NCBI RefSeq assembly: GCF_001548115.1
Contig: NZ_AP014821.1
Coordinates: 186,001 to 250,000 of the forward strand
Source: Geminocystis sp. NIES-3709
GTDB taxonomy: Bacteria; Cyanobacteriota; Cyanobacteriia; Cyanobacteriales; Cyanobacteriaceae
Direction: 5' to 3'
DNA length: 64,000 nucleotides
The translations under genes and the position numbers were made by a program. Below the pieces are notes generated by a model. The model did no database searches. It was given only the letters and a program-made list of their open reading frames with translations, and was not told the DNA's origin. Below, piece after piece: positions 1-10,176 of this stretch. Position 1 is the first letter of the stretch; every line of letters starts with the position of its first letter.

Positions 1-30
1 GAAAATTAAAGATTTTTCATTCTTAATTCT

Positions 31-516
31 ATGGAGAATATTTGGCAAAATTCAGAAATTATTGCTTGGACACAAATTATTTTAAATAGTTATTACCAAT
101 TATTAAATACAGAATTAATCGATCGTACAGTGCCACTTTATGATCAAAAAAGTGATAAATTAACTCAATCTAAAAATCTATTTTATCTCGATCGAGTCGT
201 TTATTCTCATAACACAGATCTCGATCCTATTTACAATTATAGTAATAAAAAAGGTTTAGAATTGTGGGAAATGGATTGGCAACAATTAACTAACACTCCT
301 TCAAGAATGACAACACAACCGTTACTAAGAGAAGAAAGAGAAAAATTATTACAAGAAACTATTAGCAAAGGTTATATCCAAAATTATCAAGGAATCAGAA
401 TTTCTCGCACAGGAAAAAAATACTTAATCAAAGATATAACAGTGTGGAATTTAACAGATAATGAAGGAAAATTTTGTGGACAGGCGGCTACATTTTCCCA
501 ATGGGATCTCTTATGA
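31..516 (+). CDS. MEKHLA domain-containing protein
   Basis: A 161-residue soluble protein resembling the MEKHLA family, a PAS-like domain found alone in bacteria and at the C terminus of plant HD-ZIP III factors. The N-terminal MENIWQNSEIIAW, the central stretch LDPIYNYSNKKGLELWEMDW and the C-terminal VWNLTDNEGKFCGQAATFS are the family-like parts. There is no signal peptide or membrane segment. The ATG at 31 follows a non-coding AT-rich stretch and the ORF closes at a TGA. No partner is evident; the next gene is on the same strand 120 bp downstream. Family assignment is by recollection of the motif pattern, and the function is unknown. Confidence 0.8.
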   Translation: MENIWQNSEIIAWTQIILNSYYQLLNTELIDRTVPLYDQKSDKLTQSKNLFYLDRVVYSHNTDLDPIYNYSNKKGLELWEMDWQQLTNTPSRMTTQPLLREEREKLLQETISKGYIQNYQGIRISRTGKKYLIKDITVWNLTDNEGKFCGQAATFSQWDLL

Positions 517-636
517 TATGATGATTACTTACTAAGCCTTTCAAAGATTAACCACTATTAGTAAGAGGAATAATAGTAGATTAAAAACCTCATTGTGATA
601 GTAATTCTCCTCAAAATGATAACGACTCAAAAGTAG

Positions 637-2799
637 ATGAAAAGCAAAAAAAGTAAAACTCTAGTACCAATACCCACCCTATTAATTATTCTCGCCGGAG
701 TCGTCGGTGCAACGGTTTTAACTCCTAAACTTATTGGCATTCTCGATGAAATCGTTATTACTTCTAAGCCAGAACCTCCAGAATATAGACTAGATGCTCC
801 TTCTGAGGTTTTACCTTTAGCTGATATTTCTGCCAAAGAGCGTCAAATTCCTTTAGAAACGATCGCCAATCAAGAGAAACCATCTTTAGACAGAAGTAGA
901 GCAAGATTTTTATTAGCAGGAGATATATTAAGGGATGATTTTGATGGTGCAAAAGCCTTAAATTATCTTAAAAATTTAGATCAAGAATATCCGATTTTAG
1001 CTCCTTATATTTTATTACGAGAAGGACGAGCTTATGAGTTAACAAATGACATAGAAAAAGCTCAAGAAATTTGGTTAAAATTAGTGGCAGAATTTCCTGA
1101 AAATTTAGTTAGTGCTGAAGCCTATTATAAACTTGGCAATTATGACTCAAACTATTGGCAAGAAGCCATTAAAAGATTTCCTCAATATCCCCGTACCCAC
1201 GAAATAGCACGTCAATTATTAAAAAAAGATCCGAAACAAAAAGACTTATTATTGTTATTAGCTACCTATGATTTATCATCTCAAACTAAAGCAAATTTAG
1301 ATCAATTAGTTAAAGAATTTGGAAAAGAATTAACTCCTCAAGAATGGGATATAATCGCCAATAATTACTGGCAAAATAGTCATTATTTACCGTCAGTTAA
1401 AGCCTATCAAAAAGGCACTTCTACCCCCGAAAATTTGTATCGTATTGCTAGAGGTTATCAAGTCTCAAATAAAAAAGTTGAAGCAAAAAGTTTTTATCTC
1501 AAATTAGTTAATGAATTTCCTGACGCACCTGACACTGGATTAGCATTGAGACGATTAGCGGCTATGACTCAGGGGGATGAAGCCTTATCTTATCTCAGTA
1601 AAGTCGATAAACGATTTCTTGAGGAAGCACCGAAAGCCTTAAGTCAAAAAGCTACGATCTTAACCGTAATGGGTAGATTTGACGAAGCAACGAAAGCAAG
1701 AAACGAATTGTTACAGCAATTTCCCAACTCCGAAGAAGCCGCAAATTATCGTTGGCAGGTGGCACAAGAGTTTGCAAGGGGAAATAATTTTGTTTCTGCG
1801 TGGCAATGGGCTCAACAAATCAGCGTCAACAATCCTGATAGTGATGTGGCACCGAAAGCTGGTTTTTGGGTAGGTAAGTGGGCAGAAAAATTAGGACAAC
1901 CATCTGAGGCACAAAAGGCTTTTCAATTTGTCCTTGACAATTATCCTCATTCGTACTACGCTTGGCGATCGGCAGTGAGATTAGGTAAAGATGTGGGAGA
2001 TTTTACCACTATTCGCAGTTTACCATTAAAAGTTGAAACTCCCAATACTCGATCGATTCCTCCTGCAGGTTCTAATATGTTTAAAGAGTTATTTTTATTA
2101 GGAGAAAATCAAGAAGCGATCGATTTATTTAGAGGTGAAATAGGTGATAAACGAGAGTTAACAGTATCAGAACAATTTATTCAAGGATTAATAGAACAAA
2201 TTCAAGGTAAAAATTTACAAGGAATTAATACTATTTGGAATTTAAAAAATCGTCGAGATAACTCAGAAGATTATCGAGAATGGCAAATATTACGCAACAG
2301 TCCAGAATATTGGTACGGTTTATTTCCCTTCCACTATGAAGATTTAATCGTAAAATGGTCAACTCAAAGAAAACTAAATCCTTTCTTGGTAGTGTCTCTT
2401 ATTCGTCAAGAATCGAGATTTGAGAAAGAAATCAAGTCTCCTGTTGGTGCCACAGGATTAATGCAAATTATGCCCGATACAGGAAAATGGATTGCACCAC
2501 AAATTAATGTCAAAGAATACTCTCTCACAGATCCTGATGATAATATTAAGATGGGAACATGGTATTTAGATTATACCCACGAAACCTATAACGGAAATTC
2601 CTTACTTGCTGTCGCTAGTTATAATGCCGGTCCGGGTAATGTGGCAAATTGGGTAAAACGTTATAATCTTGATGATTTTGATGAATTTGTGGAAAATATA
2701 CCTTTTCCAGAGACAAAAGGCTATATTGAGTCAGTTTTTGCCAATTATTGGAATTATGTAGAATTATATGATCCTCAAATACAAGAAAAAATTGATTAA
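637..2799 (+). CDS. slt: Soluble lytic murein transglycosylase with TPR-like N-terminal region
   Basis: A 720-residue peptidoglycan lytic transglycosylase. A hydrophobic N-terminal anchor (about residues 10-35) is followed by a long helical, TPR-like region (about 80-540). The C-terminal SLT domain (about 560-700) contains SLIRQESRFE with the putative catalytic Glu592, then GATGLMQIMP and ASYNAGPGNV, all hallmarks of GH23 Slt enzymes. It should cleave the MurNAc-GlcNAc bond to 1,6-anhydro products in the periplasm. The length and the superhelical N-terminal part fit Slt70-like proteins of cyanobacteria. It is probably monocistronic, since the next gene is on the opposite strand. Confidence 0.93.
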   Translation: MKSKKSKTLVPIPTLLIILAGVVGATVLTPKLIGILDEIVITSKPEPPEYRLDAPSEVLPLADISAKERQIPLETIANQEKPSLDRSRARFLLAGDILRDDFDGAKALNYLKNLDQEYPILAPYILLREGRAYELTNDIEKAQEIWLKLVAEFPENLVSAEAYYKLGNYDSNYWQEAIKRFPQYPRTHEIARQLLKKDPKQKDLLLLLATYDLSSQTKANLDQLVKEFGKELTPQEWDIIANNYWQNSHYLPSVKAYQKGTSTPENLYRIARGYQVSNKKVEAKSFYLKLVNEFPDAPDTGLALRRLAAMTQGDEALSYLSKVDKRFLEEAPKALSQKATILTVMGRFDEATKARNELLQQFPNSEEAANYRWQVAQEFARGNNFVSAWQWAQQISVNNPDSDVAPKAGFWVGKWAEKLGQPSEAQKAFQFVLDNYPHSYYAWRSAVRLGKDVGDFTTIRSLPLKVETPNTRSIPPAGSNMFKELFLLGENQEAIDLFRGEIGDKRELTVSEQFIQGLIEQIQGKNLQGINTIWNLKNRRDNSEDYREWQILRNSPEYWYGLFPFHYEDLIVKWSTQRKLNPFLVVSLIRQESRFEKEIKSPVGATGLMQIMPDTGKWIAPQINVKEYSLTDPDDNIKMGTWYLDYTHETYNGNSLLAVASYNAGPGNVANWVKRYNLDDFDEFVENIPFPETKGYIESVFANYWNYVELYDPQIQEKID

Positions 2800-2849
2800 T
2801 TAGGGTTTGCTGTCTTCTGACTCCTACCTTAACTATTATTATTAAAATT

Positions 2850-3044
2850 TCAAGAATAAGTTTGAATTATCAAAAATGTAACCAGAGAAAAAAAAGAAGC
2901 TATTATCAAAAATAATAAAATTCCCCCTGATAGAAAACCAAGAAATCCTAATCCTCTCAATAGATATAAAATCACAGTAATCGGGATTAAAGCAATAATT
3001 AACAAACGTAGATTTTTCTGAATTTTAATTAGATTTCGACTCAT
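2850..3044 (-). CDS. Small two-helix membrane protein, unknown function
   Basis: A 64-residue ORF starting at ATG 3044. After a basic N terminus (MSRNLIKIQKNLR) it has two hydrophobic segments, about residues 12-28 and 36-60, with LRGLGFLGFLSGG between them. The basic start and clean hydrophobic periodicity look like a real small membrane protein, and similar short proteins occur in cyanobacteria as far as I recall. It lies tail to tail with the lytic transglycosylase gene and head to head with the aminopeptidase gene (169 bp between starts). No function is assigned. Confidence 0.6.
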   Translation of the reverse strand: MSRNLIKIQKNLRLLIIALIPITVILYLLRGLGFLGFLSGGILLFLIIASFFSLVTFLIIQTYS

Positions 3045-3212
3045 AATATTCTCGCAAGAAAAATTAAACCTAACTTCTCTTCTGTTAGCTTATCTTTTTC
3101 TTTTCCTTTACACAAGAAATAATGGGTTTTTGATAAATGATGCCCAATGTCAGCTAAATTGGTAAAATCATTGGAAATAAAAAAATTATATTTATTTAGT
3201 CTAAACGGCATT

Positions 3213-4688
3213 ATGGAAATTAAGATTAGCAATATTTCTAAATTAGAGTGGAATGGAGACGCTTTAGCCATCGGCTTTTTTACGGATAAAGTCCAACTTA
3301 GCGAGGCTTTGACAGAATTAGACCACAAATTAGATAATACGATTAGTGAATTAATTGTAGAAACTGAGTTTAAAGGTAAATTAGGGTGTACTACGATCGC
3401 CAGAATAGGAGGAAATAATTCTTTAGGTAAAATTATTTTAGTCGGTTTAGGGAAAGAAGAAGATCTTACCGTTGATTCTTTTCGTCAGGCAGGAGGATAT
3501 ATTGCCAGAGTAGCAAAACAAGCTAAAATCAAAACTTTAGCCATCGCCATTAATCATCCCGACTATGATAATGATATAGTTGCCCAAATGATTAGTGAAG
3601 GAGTTATTTTAGCCTTACATCAAGATAACCGTTTTAAATCTGATACGGAAGATCAAAAAATTAGTTTAGAAACTATAGACTTATTAGATTTACCGGCATC
3701 GAATAAAGCTATTGAAACGGCACAAAAAATAACCTCTGGAGTCATTTTAGCCAGAGAATTAGTCAACGCACCGGCAAACGTCATCAATCCTGTAACGATG
3801 ACAGAAACTGTAGAAAATTTAGCCCATGAATATGGTTTAGAGTTAACCATTTTAGAACAAGAAGACTGTGAAAAATTGGGTATGGGATCATTTTTAGGAG
3901 TCGCCAAAGCCTCGGATTTACCCCCTAAATTTATTCATCTTATCTATAAACCTGAAAATACCCCTAAACGTAAATTAGCTATTGTCGGTAAGGGTTTAAC
4001 TTTTGATTCTGGTGGTTTAAATATCAAGGTTAGTGGTAGTGGTATCGAAACCATGAAAATGGACATGGGAGGTGCGGCTGCAACTTTTGGAGCGGCAAAA
4101 GCGATCGCACAACTGAAACCAGATGTAGAGATTCACTTTATCAGTGCCGTAACAGAAAACATGATTAGCGGTAAAGCGATGCACCCCGGAGATATTTTAA
4201 CCGCATCTAATGGCAAAACGATCGAAGTTAACAATACTGACGCAGAAGGACGTTTAACCCTCGCTGATGCCCTTGTTTATGCCGATAAATTGGGAGTCGA
4301 TGCCATCGTCGATTTAGCCACTTTAACGGGTGCTTGTATTGTGGCTTTAGGTAACGACATCGCTGGATTATGGACAACCGATGATGATTTAGCTACTCAG
4401 TTAAAAACCTCTGCTCAAACGGCTGGGGAAAAATTCTGGCAAATGCCCATGGAAAACAAATATTTTGATCAAATGAAGTCATCGATCGCCGACATGAAAA
4501 ATACAGGTAGTCGTGCTGGAGGCTCCATTACTGCGGCCTTATTTTTGCAACAATTTGTCAAAGATACTCCTTGGGCTCACTTAGATATAGCCGGGCCGGT
4601 TTGGGCAGAAAAATCCACTGCCATAGATAATGAAGGGGGTACTGGTTTTGCCGTCCGAACTCTAGTAAACTGGGCTTTAAATGATTAG
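3213..4688 (+). CDS. pepA: Leucyl aminopeptidase (cytosol aminopeptidase, M17)
   Basis: A 491-residue M17 aminopeptidase that removes N-terminal residues from peptides in the cytosol using two metal ions. The catalytic C-terminal domain shows [12 protein letters not shown] and the family signature NTDAEGRL at residues 340-347. The N-terminal macro-like domain is less conserved. The reading frame extends upstream to an ATG at 3147, but the ATG at 3213 ([13 protein letters not shown]) matches the usual N terminus and total length, so I chose it. The gene is flanked by a divergent small gene and by the DUF2839 gene 78 bp downstream. Confidence 0.94.
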   Translation: MEIKISNISKLEWNGDALAIGFFTDKVQLSEALTELDHKLDNTISELIVETEFKGKLGCTTIARIGGNNSLGKIILVGLGKEEDLTVDSFRQAGGYIARVAKQAKIKTLAIAINHPDYDNDIVAQMISEGVILALHQDNRFKSDTEDQKISLETIDLLDLPASNKAIETAQKITSGVILARELVNAPANVINPVTMTETVENLAHEYGLELTILEQEDCEKLGMGSFLGVAKASDLPPKFIHLIYKPENTPKRKLAIVGKGLTFDSGGLNIKVSGSGIETMKMDMGGAAATFGAAKAIAQLKPDVEIHFISAVTENMISGKAMHPGDILTASNGKTIEVNNTDAEGRLTLADALVYADKLGVDAIVDLATLTGACIVALGNDIAGLWTTDDDLATQLKTSAQTAGEKFWQMPMENKYFDQMKSSIADMKNTGSRAGGSITAALFLQQFVKDTPWAHLDIAGPVWAEKSTAIDNEGGTGFAVRTLVNWALND

Positions 4689-4766
4689 GAATTGGAAACT
4701 AGAAGATAGAAGTTTGGTATATTAACTGATAACTATTCACTACTTATTACTTACTACTTAATCAAC

Positions 4767-4979
4767 ATGGGTGAATCTAAAAGAAGAAAAGAAACATTAG
4801 GAGAAGATTACGGTAAAGAAGAACGTTTTATTTCATGGTTGCCGTTAACGAAAAAACAAGCTGAAGATGCCTATAAATTTACTACTCGTGGTGCATGGGT
4901 GGGTATTGGACTTTTGGCAACTGGATGGATTACAATTCGATTCATCGGTCCTGCCTTTGGGTGGTGGTCGGTATATTAG
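4767..4979 (+). CDS. DUF2839 family small membrane protein
   Basis: A 70-residue protein with a charged N-terminal half (MGESKRRKETLGEDYGKEER) and one or two C-terminal hydrophobic stretches (GAWVGIGLLATGWITIRFIG) ending FGWWSVY. This matches the cyanobacterial DUF2839 pattern. The function is unknown. It follows pepA on the same strand, but the 78-bp gap has no clear coupling. A perfect 16-bp palindrome (TAACGATCGATCGTTA, 4994-5009) lies just after the stop codon. Confidence 0.85.
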   Translation: MGESKRRKETLGEDYGKEERFISWLPLTKKQAEDAYKFTTRGAWVGIGLLATGWITIRFIGPAFGWWSVY

Positions 4980-5113
4980 GGTATCATAACTATTAACGAT
5001 CGATCGTTATCTGCCCTCAAAATTTTATCCGACAAATGCTCTAGTTTCCAAATTCTGAAGGCTTTTTTTGTGATAAAACTTAATTTTATATAATTCATTT
5101 AGGAGAATCAATT

Positions 5114-5440
5114 ATGACAGACAATTGGGAAAATCAACCAAATGACCAATCTCAAGGTACATCTGCACTTAAGTTAGCTAATCAATCTGGTTTATTCTAC
5201 GGAAATCGTCCCATTGAACCTAGTCACTTACAGATTGTAAATACTTATACCACTGTTGGTAGTTTACGTCCTATTACAAAAAGTGGTTTAAATATTAAAG
5301 GTATGTTAACTTTATCCGGTTCTCGCCCGATCGTGTCAAGCAATCTCAAGATTAGTCAAGAGTTTAAAATTATGGGTAATCGCCCTGTAGCTTCTAATCA
5401 TATAGATGATGTTTTACTTTTAATGGGTTATTTAGACTAG
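5114..5440 (+). CDS. Small hypothetical protein with four short internal repeats
   Basis: A 108-residue soluble protein. A good ribosome binding site (TAGGAGA, about 10 bases upstream) precedes the ATG. After an acidic, Gln/Asn-rich N terminus there are four related units, each built around an Arg-Pro pair (residues 32-33, 52-53, 71-72 and 90-91). The pattern is G-x-x-R-P-I followed by a short Ser/Asn and L-x-I strand, at a period of 19-20 residues. I do not recognise a named domain. The regular period suggests a small beta-strand repeat fold, which is inference. It stands alone between convergent neighbours. Confidence 0.8.
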   Translation: MTDNWENQPNDQSQGTSALKLANQSGLFYGNRPIEPSHLQIVNTYTTVGSLRPITKSGLNIKGMLTLSGSRPIVSSNLKISQEFKIMGNRPVASNHIDDVLLLMGYLD

Positions 5441-5681
5441 ATTCTTTTTTGAATTAGACTTCTTGCACAAGTAAGACAAGAGGGAAAAGTGAATAAAATG
5501 GATCTTAAAACTATCTAAATTTTATTCTATTTTTATTTTGTAACAGTCTATTGAGAGTATTGACAATTGACAATTAACAACAAAATCATTACCTAATAAC
5601 TAACACCTAACACCTTATCATTACCAATAAATTTGATAGTTCACTGAGGTTAATTAAAGCTCTCATTTTTAGTTTTTAAGT

Positions 5682-6986
5682 CTAACTGTGAGTATTTTTT
5701 GTTCTAAATTTTACCGAGTCACCATGAGATGTTAAACCTTCGGCGGTGGCTAAATCAATGATAGCTTTCGATACTTTTTGTAACGCTACAGGGCTATATT
5801 CAATTAAGCTAGAATATTTCATAAAAGTTTCTACCCCCAAAGCAGAGGCATAACGGGCGGCACCAGAGGTTGGTAAAGTGTGATTCGGGCCTGCTAAATA
5901 ATCTCCAACCGCTTCAGGGGTAGAGTTTCCCAGAAAGATAGCACCAGCGTGACGGATATTTTCTACTAATTCCCAAGGAGATTCAACTTCTAATTCTAAA
6001 TGTTCGGGAGCAAACAAGTTTGAAAGTTCGGCCGCTTCCGTTAAGTTTTTTGTAATAATAATAACCCCATAATGGGCGATCGATTTTTCTGTTAAGATGC
6101 GACGAGGATGATCTTCTAATAAACGTATAACTTCGGTTTGTACTTTTTCAGCTAGAATTGCACTGTCTGTAATTAAAATAGATGCCGCCATGGGATCATG
6201 TTCAGCTTGGGCTAATAAATCGACGGCTACATGAGTCGGATTAGCGTGATTATCTGCTATGATTAACACTTCACTGGGGCCGGCTAAAGAGTCAATGCCC
6301 ACCATGCCATAAACTTCTTTTTTTGCTAAGGTAACATAGATATTGCCAGGGCCTGTAATTACATCAACTTTGGGTATTATTTGAGTACCGTAAGCCAAAG
6401 CTGCTACCGCCTGTGCGCCACCCACTCGATAAATTTCTGTAACTCCTGCCTCACTAGCGGCCACTAACACCGCAGGATTTATTTTTCCGTCTTGACTTGG
6501 GGGTGTCACCATGACAACTTTTGGGACTTGTGCCACTTTAGCGGGGATAGCATTCATTAAAACAGTACTAGGATAAGATGCTCTACCACCCGGTACATAT
6601 AAACCTGCTCGATCGACAGGAGTATAACGCCTTCCTAATACAACATTATCATCATCAAATTGTACCCATGATTTTGGGACTCTTTGTCGGTGAAAAGCCT
6701 CGATTTTTTTAGCCGCTAGTTTGATAGCTGAGAGTAACTCTCTTGAAATTTGCTGATAAGCTGCATCAATTTCCGAACCACTCACCTTAAGATTTTCCTT
6801 GGTAATAGTTTGCCCATCAAATTTTTGGGTATATTCCAATAAGGCTTCATCCCCTCGTTTTCTCACCGTAGCGATGATTTCTTTAACGATGGCAGATTGT
6901 GTCTCTATTTGTTCATTATGAGTGCGATCGCTAATGCGTTGCAGTTCTTGTCGTGCTTCAAAGGTATCTGTTATTATTCGCAACAT
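5682..6986 (-). CDS. hisD: Histidinol dehydrogenase
   Basis: A 434-residue enzyme catalysing the last two oxidations of histidine synthesis (L-histidinol to L-histidine, NAD-dependent, zinc enzyme). Typical motifs are visible: YVPGGRASYPSTVLMNAIPA, GGAQAVAALAYG, GPGNIYVTLAKK, DSLAGPSEVLI and AQAEHDPMA. The C-terminal part holds NHTLPTSGAARYASALG. The ATG at 6986 gives the standard length. It is divergent from pcxA with 198 bp between the starts. No other his gene is present, so the pathway is dispersed, as is normal in cyanobacteria. Confidence 0.97.
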   Translation of the reverse strand: MLRIITDTFEARQELQRISDRTHNEQIETQSAIVKEIIATVRKRGDEALLEYTQKFDGQTITKENLKVSGSEIDAAYQQISRELLSAIKLAAKKIEAFHRQRVPKSWVQFDDDNVVLGRRYTPVDRAGLYVPGGRASYPSTVLMNAIPAKVAQVPKVVMVTPPSQDGKINPAVLVAASEAGVTEIYRVGGAQAVAALAYGTQIIPKVDVITGPGNIYVTLAKKEVYGMVGIDSLAGPSEVLIIADNHANPTHVAVDLLAQAEHDPMAASILITDSAILAEKVQTEVIRLLEDHPRRILTEKSIAHYGVIIITKNLTEAAELSNLFAPEHLELEVESPWELVENIRHAGAIFLGNSTPEAVGDYLAGPNHTLPTSGAARYASALGVETFMKYSSLIEYSPVALQKVSKAIIDLATAEGLTSHGDSVKFRTKNTHS

Positions 6987-7184
6987 CGAGATCCTATCAA
7001 ACTAAATAAATCTTAACTATTGTTTTTATAATAACAGTTTTATTCCTCAATCATGGGATCATAAAGAAGATGACTAGAGAAAACAAGCACAAAATTCACA
7101 TCAGATATTTATTCATAGAAATCGATCGCCGATCAAAGAATCATAGGATAGAATGTTAAATCATGCCATTTTAGAGTTCATTTC

Positions 7185-8495
7185 ATGTTAAATCGTATCT
7201 TCCGCTCTACAAAACGCTGGATTAGTAATAGTTCTCAAAATGCCCTAGAAGAGGCATATCAAAAGGCTTTAGTCATCAAAAAAATGGAGGAAGAACATTT
7301 TAACGGTCAAAAAATTGATCTCAAAAATTCCACTTATGGCGATCGAGTTTTTTCATATTTTGAAGAAGAACTAAAGTCAAATTTACAAATAATTAATATT
7401 AAAATAAATCAATTCAAAACCAGTAAATCAGTACATCATTTTTTAGATAATACCTTAACATCTAATAATCATAATAATATTAGAGAAATAGATTATCAGA
7501 AAGACTTAATTTTAGAAAGACTGAACTTTATTGATGAAATAATTAATAAATATAATAGCAATTATTATGATACGTCATTACAATTAGTTAAATCTGAAAA
7601 ACCCAATCATAAATCACAAAAAAATCCATCAATAACTAATAAAAATAATTCACCAAATAATCTTGAACCTAGTATCGAAACCGTATCAGATAAAGCTAGT
7701 GTTTTACCTCGTTCTTTTTTGCGAACCCTAGATAGAATTAAACAAGAAATAGATCCTAAATCTGCGGAAATAGAACAAGATGTTATTAATAAATTTAGAA
7801 AATCCAGATATAAAACTGCTATTTCTGTTAAATTTTTATTGCTATTAATTATAATACCTTTATTAGTTCATAATTTAAGTAAAATAACTTTAGGAACAAT
7901 ATTCGTAGATCCCTATTTTGCGAAACATGAGCAAATAGTATTTATTAATCAAGACTTAGAAGAAGAAGCATTAATAGAATTAAAAACTTTTGAAGAAAAT
8001 CTTAATCTAAGAAGTTTAATTGGTTTAAGTCCTCATCTATCAGAGGAAGAAAAAGAAGCAAAAATTAAAGAAAAAGCCGAAGAAATAGCTCATAATTATC
8101 GCAATGAAAGTTCTAATGCTGTCAAAAATATTTTCGCAGATTTACTATCCTTTGGTTCTTTTACAATTATCCTTATTTTAAGTAAAAGAGAATTATTAAT
8201 TTTAAAATCTTTTATTGATGAAACTATTTATGGTTTAAGTGATTCTGCAAAAGCATTTTTAATTATTCTTTTCACAGATATGTTTGTCGGGTTTCACTCT
8301 CCTCATGGTTGGGAAGTGATTTTAGAAAGTATTACCCGTCATTTTGGCTTACCAGAAAATCGAGATTTTAACTTTTTATTTATTGCTACTTTTCCCGTTA
8401 TTTTAGACACAGTATTAAAATATTGGATTTTTCGCTATCTCAATCGTATTTCACCCTCTGCTGTCGCCACTTATAAAAATATGAATGAATCATAA
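7185..8495 (+). CDS. pcxA: Proton extrusion protein PcxA (CemA/CotA family)
   Basis: A 436-residue membrane protein of the CemA/PcxA family, involved in light-dependent proton extrusion and linked to inorganic carbon uptake. The N-terminal half is hydrophilic and Asn/Lys-rich (1-210). The conserved C-terminal half begins with a membrane segment at about residues 215-235 (ISVKFLLLLIIIPLLVHNLSK), followed by FVDPYFAKHEQIVFINQDLEEEAL. Further membrane segments surround FVGFHSPHGWEVILE near residue 370. The length agrees with cyanobacterial PcxA, which is longer than plastid CemA. Confidence 0.92.
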   Translation: MLNRIFRSTKRWISNSSQNALEEAYQKALVIKKMEEEHFNGQKIDLKNSTYGDRVFSYFEEELKSNLQIINIKINQFKTSKSVHHFLDNTLTSNNHNNIREIDYQKDLILERLNFIDEIINKYNSNYYDTSLQLVKSEKPNHKSQKNPSITNKNNSPNNLEPSIETVSDKASVLPRSFLRTLDRIKQEIDPKSAEIEQDVINKFRKSRYKTAISVKFLLLLIIIPLLVHNLSKITLGTIFVDPYFAKHEQIVFINQDLEEEALIELKTFEENLNLRSLIGLSPHLSEEEKEAKIKEKAEEIAHNYRNESSNAVKNIFADLLSFGSFTIILILSKRELLILKSFIDETIYGLSDSAKAFLIILFTDMFVGFHSPHGWEVILESITRHFGLPENRDFNFLFIATFPVILDTVLKYWIFRYLNRISPSAVATYKNMNES

Positions 8496-8551
8496 TAACG
8501 AGAAATTAAGAATAAAAAAGAATCCCCCAATCACCCCATCCCTTAATCATC

Positions 8552-10171
8552 ATGCCTTTATCTCGGATAATTACGATCGTAGTTGGTTTAAGCGTAATCT
8601 TTGGGTTAATGCTATGGTTAATCAGTGCTTTATCTCGACTTTACAGTGAAATCGCATGGACTAGTCCATTTTTAGCCAATTTTTTAGTATTTATCCTCAT
8701 TGTTTTGCTCATTTGTTTTATTGGTATTTTTATCTATTACTTAGGTATTATTCCTAATAGAACAGGTACAAAGACTAAACGTCGTAAAAATTTACCAGCG
8801 TTACCCGCAGAAAAAAATGAGATTGCTTCCAAAACTATTCAGGCAGTCAAAAAACAAGTTGCTCAAATTCAAGATGAAGTTACCCAAAAAGCATTATTAG
8901 CCAAATCTCAACAAATTGAGGCAAATTTGACGACAGGTATCCTAAAAGTAGCTGTTTTTGGTACAGGTAGTGCCGGTAAAACCTCCCTTGTCAATGCTTT
9001 AATTGGGGAAATGGTTGGTAATGTGAACGCAAGTATGGGAACGACAACAGAAGGGATTACTTATAGTTTAAAACTTCCCCAAGCAAATAGAGAAATTTTG
9101 ATTACCGATACACCCGGTATTTTGGAAATGGGCGCACCAGGAGAAATTAGGGAAAAATTAGCACGACAATTAGCGACAGAAGCAGATTTATTACTGTTTG
9201 TCTGCGATAATGATTTACGATCGTCAGAATTTACTCCTTTAGAGGCTTTGGCTAGTATTGGAAAACGATCGATCTTGATCTTTAATAAGATAGACTTATA
9301 TTCAGAAGAAGAACAAGAAATTATCTTAAATAACCTACGAGAAAGAGTAAAAAACTTCATTACGGGAGTAGATGTATTGAAAGCCTGTGCAAATCCTCAA
9401 CCAGTGCAGTTTTCCGAAGATGAAATGATACAACCCGATATTGAAATAACCTCAGTAATCAAACGTTTAGCGGCTATTTGTCGTGCAGAGGGAGATGATT
9501 TACTAGCAGATAATATTCTTTTACAATCTCAACGCTTAGGGGAAGAAGCGAGAAAATTAATCCGTCAGCAACGCAGTCGGGAAGCTGATAAAATCATTCT
9601 ACGTTATCAGTGGATTGGTGCAGGAGTGATAGCTTGTACCCCTTTACCCGTGTTAGATATGTTGGCAACTGCGGCAGTAAATGCACAAATGGTAGTAGAA
9701 ATTGGACAAGTTTACGGTTGTGACTTAAATAGCGAAACTGGTAGAGATTTAGCCTTATCTTTAGGTAAAACTCTAGTTAGTTTAGGAGTGGTAAAAGGTG
9801 CTGTAGAATTAATTGCGAAGGCATTGCAGTTTACTGCGGCGACTTATGTCGTAGGCAAAGTTATTCAAGGTATTAGTGCCGCATATTTAACTAGAATTGC
9901 GGGTAAAAGTTTTGTAGAATATTTCAGTCATGATCAAGATTGGGGTGACGGTGGCATAACGGAAGTCGTACAAAGACAGTTTAAATTAAGCCGTAAGGAT
10001 GAGTTTGTCAAGACATTTGTACAAGATGCCATTGCCCGTGTAATTGAGCCTATCAAAGATACTCTCGATAGTGAATTTAATCAAGGAGAATTAGAAAAAA
10101 GTAATGAAATTTATTTTGACGACGGTGACGAATGGGGGGGAAATGGTAAATCAAAGGATGAATGGGGGTAA
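8552..10171 (+). CDS. Membrane-anchored GTPase with DUF697-type C-terminal domain
   Basis: A 539-residue protein with two N-terminal membrane segments (about 5-27 and 41-66), then an Era-like GTPase domain. The G1 loop GTGSAGKTS is at residues 137-145, DTPG at 186-189 and NKID at 245-248. The C-terminal region (about 350-470) with WIGAGVIACTPLPVLDMLAT and AVNAQMVVEIG fits the DUF697/YcjF family. The tail is acidic and Gly/Trp-rich. The role is unknown; relatives are thought to act at the cell envelope. It runs directly into folC, so the two are probably cotranscribed. Confidence 0.85.
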   Translation: MPLSRIITIVVGLSVIFGLMLWLISALSRLYSEIAWTSPFLANFLVFILIVLLICFIGIFIYYLGIIPNRTGTKTKRRKNLPALPAEKNEIASKTIQAVKKQVAQIQDEVTQKALLAKSQQIEANLTTGILKVAVFGTGSAGKTSLVNALIGEMVGNVNASMGTTTEGITYSLKLPQANREILITDTPGILEMGAPGEIREKLARQLATEADLLLFVCDNDLRSSEFTPLEALASIGKRSILIFNKIDLYSEEEQEIILNNLRERVKNFITGVDVLKACANPQPVQFSEDEMIQPDIEITSVIKRLAAICRAEGDDLLADNILLQSQRLGEEARKLIRQQRSREADKIILRYQWIGAGVIACTPLPVLDMLATAAVNAQMVVEIGQVYGCDLNSETGRDLALSLGKTLVSLGVVKGAVELIAKALQFTAATYVVGKVIQGISAAYLTRIAGKSFVEYFSHDQDWGDGGITEVVQRQFKLSRKDEFVKTFVQDAIARVIEPIKDTLDSEFNQGELEKSNEIYFDDGDEWGGNGKSKDEWG

Positions 10172-10176
10172 ATAAA

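Noticed and set aside
3041-3328. 95-residue minus-strand ORF overlapping the pepA start
   Set aside because: It overlaps the secure 5' part of pepA and has no family-like features.
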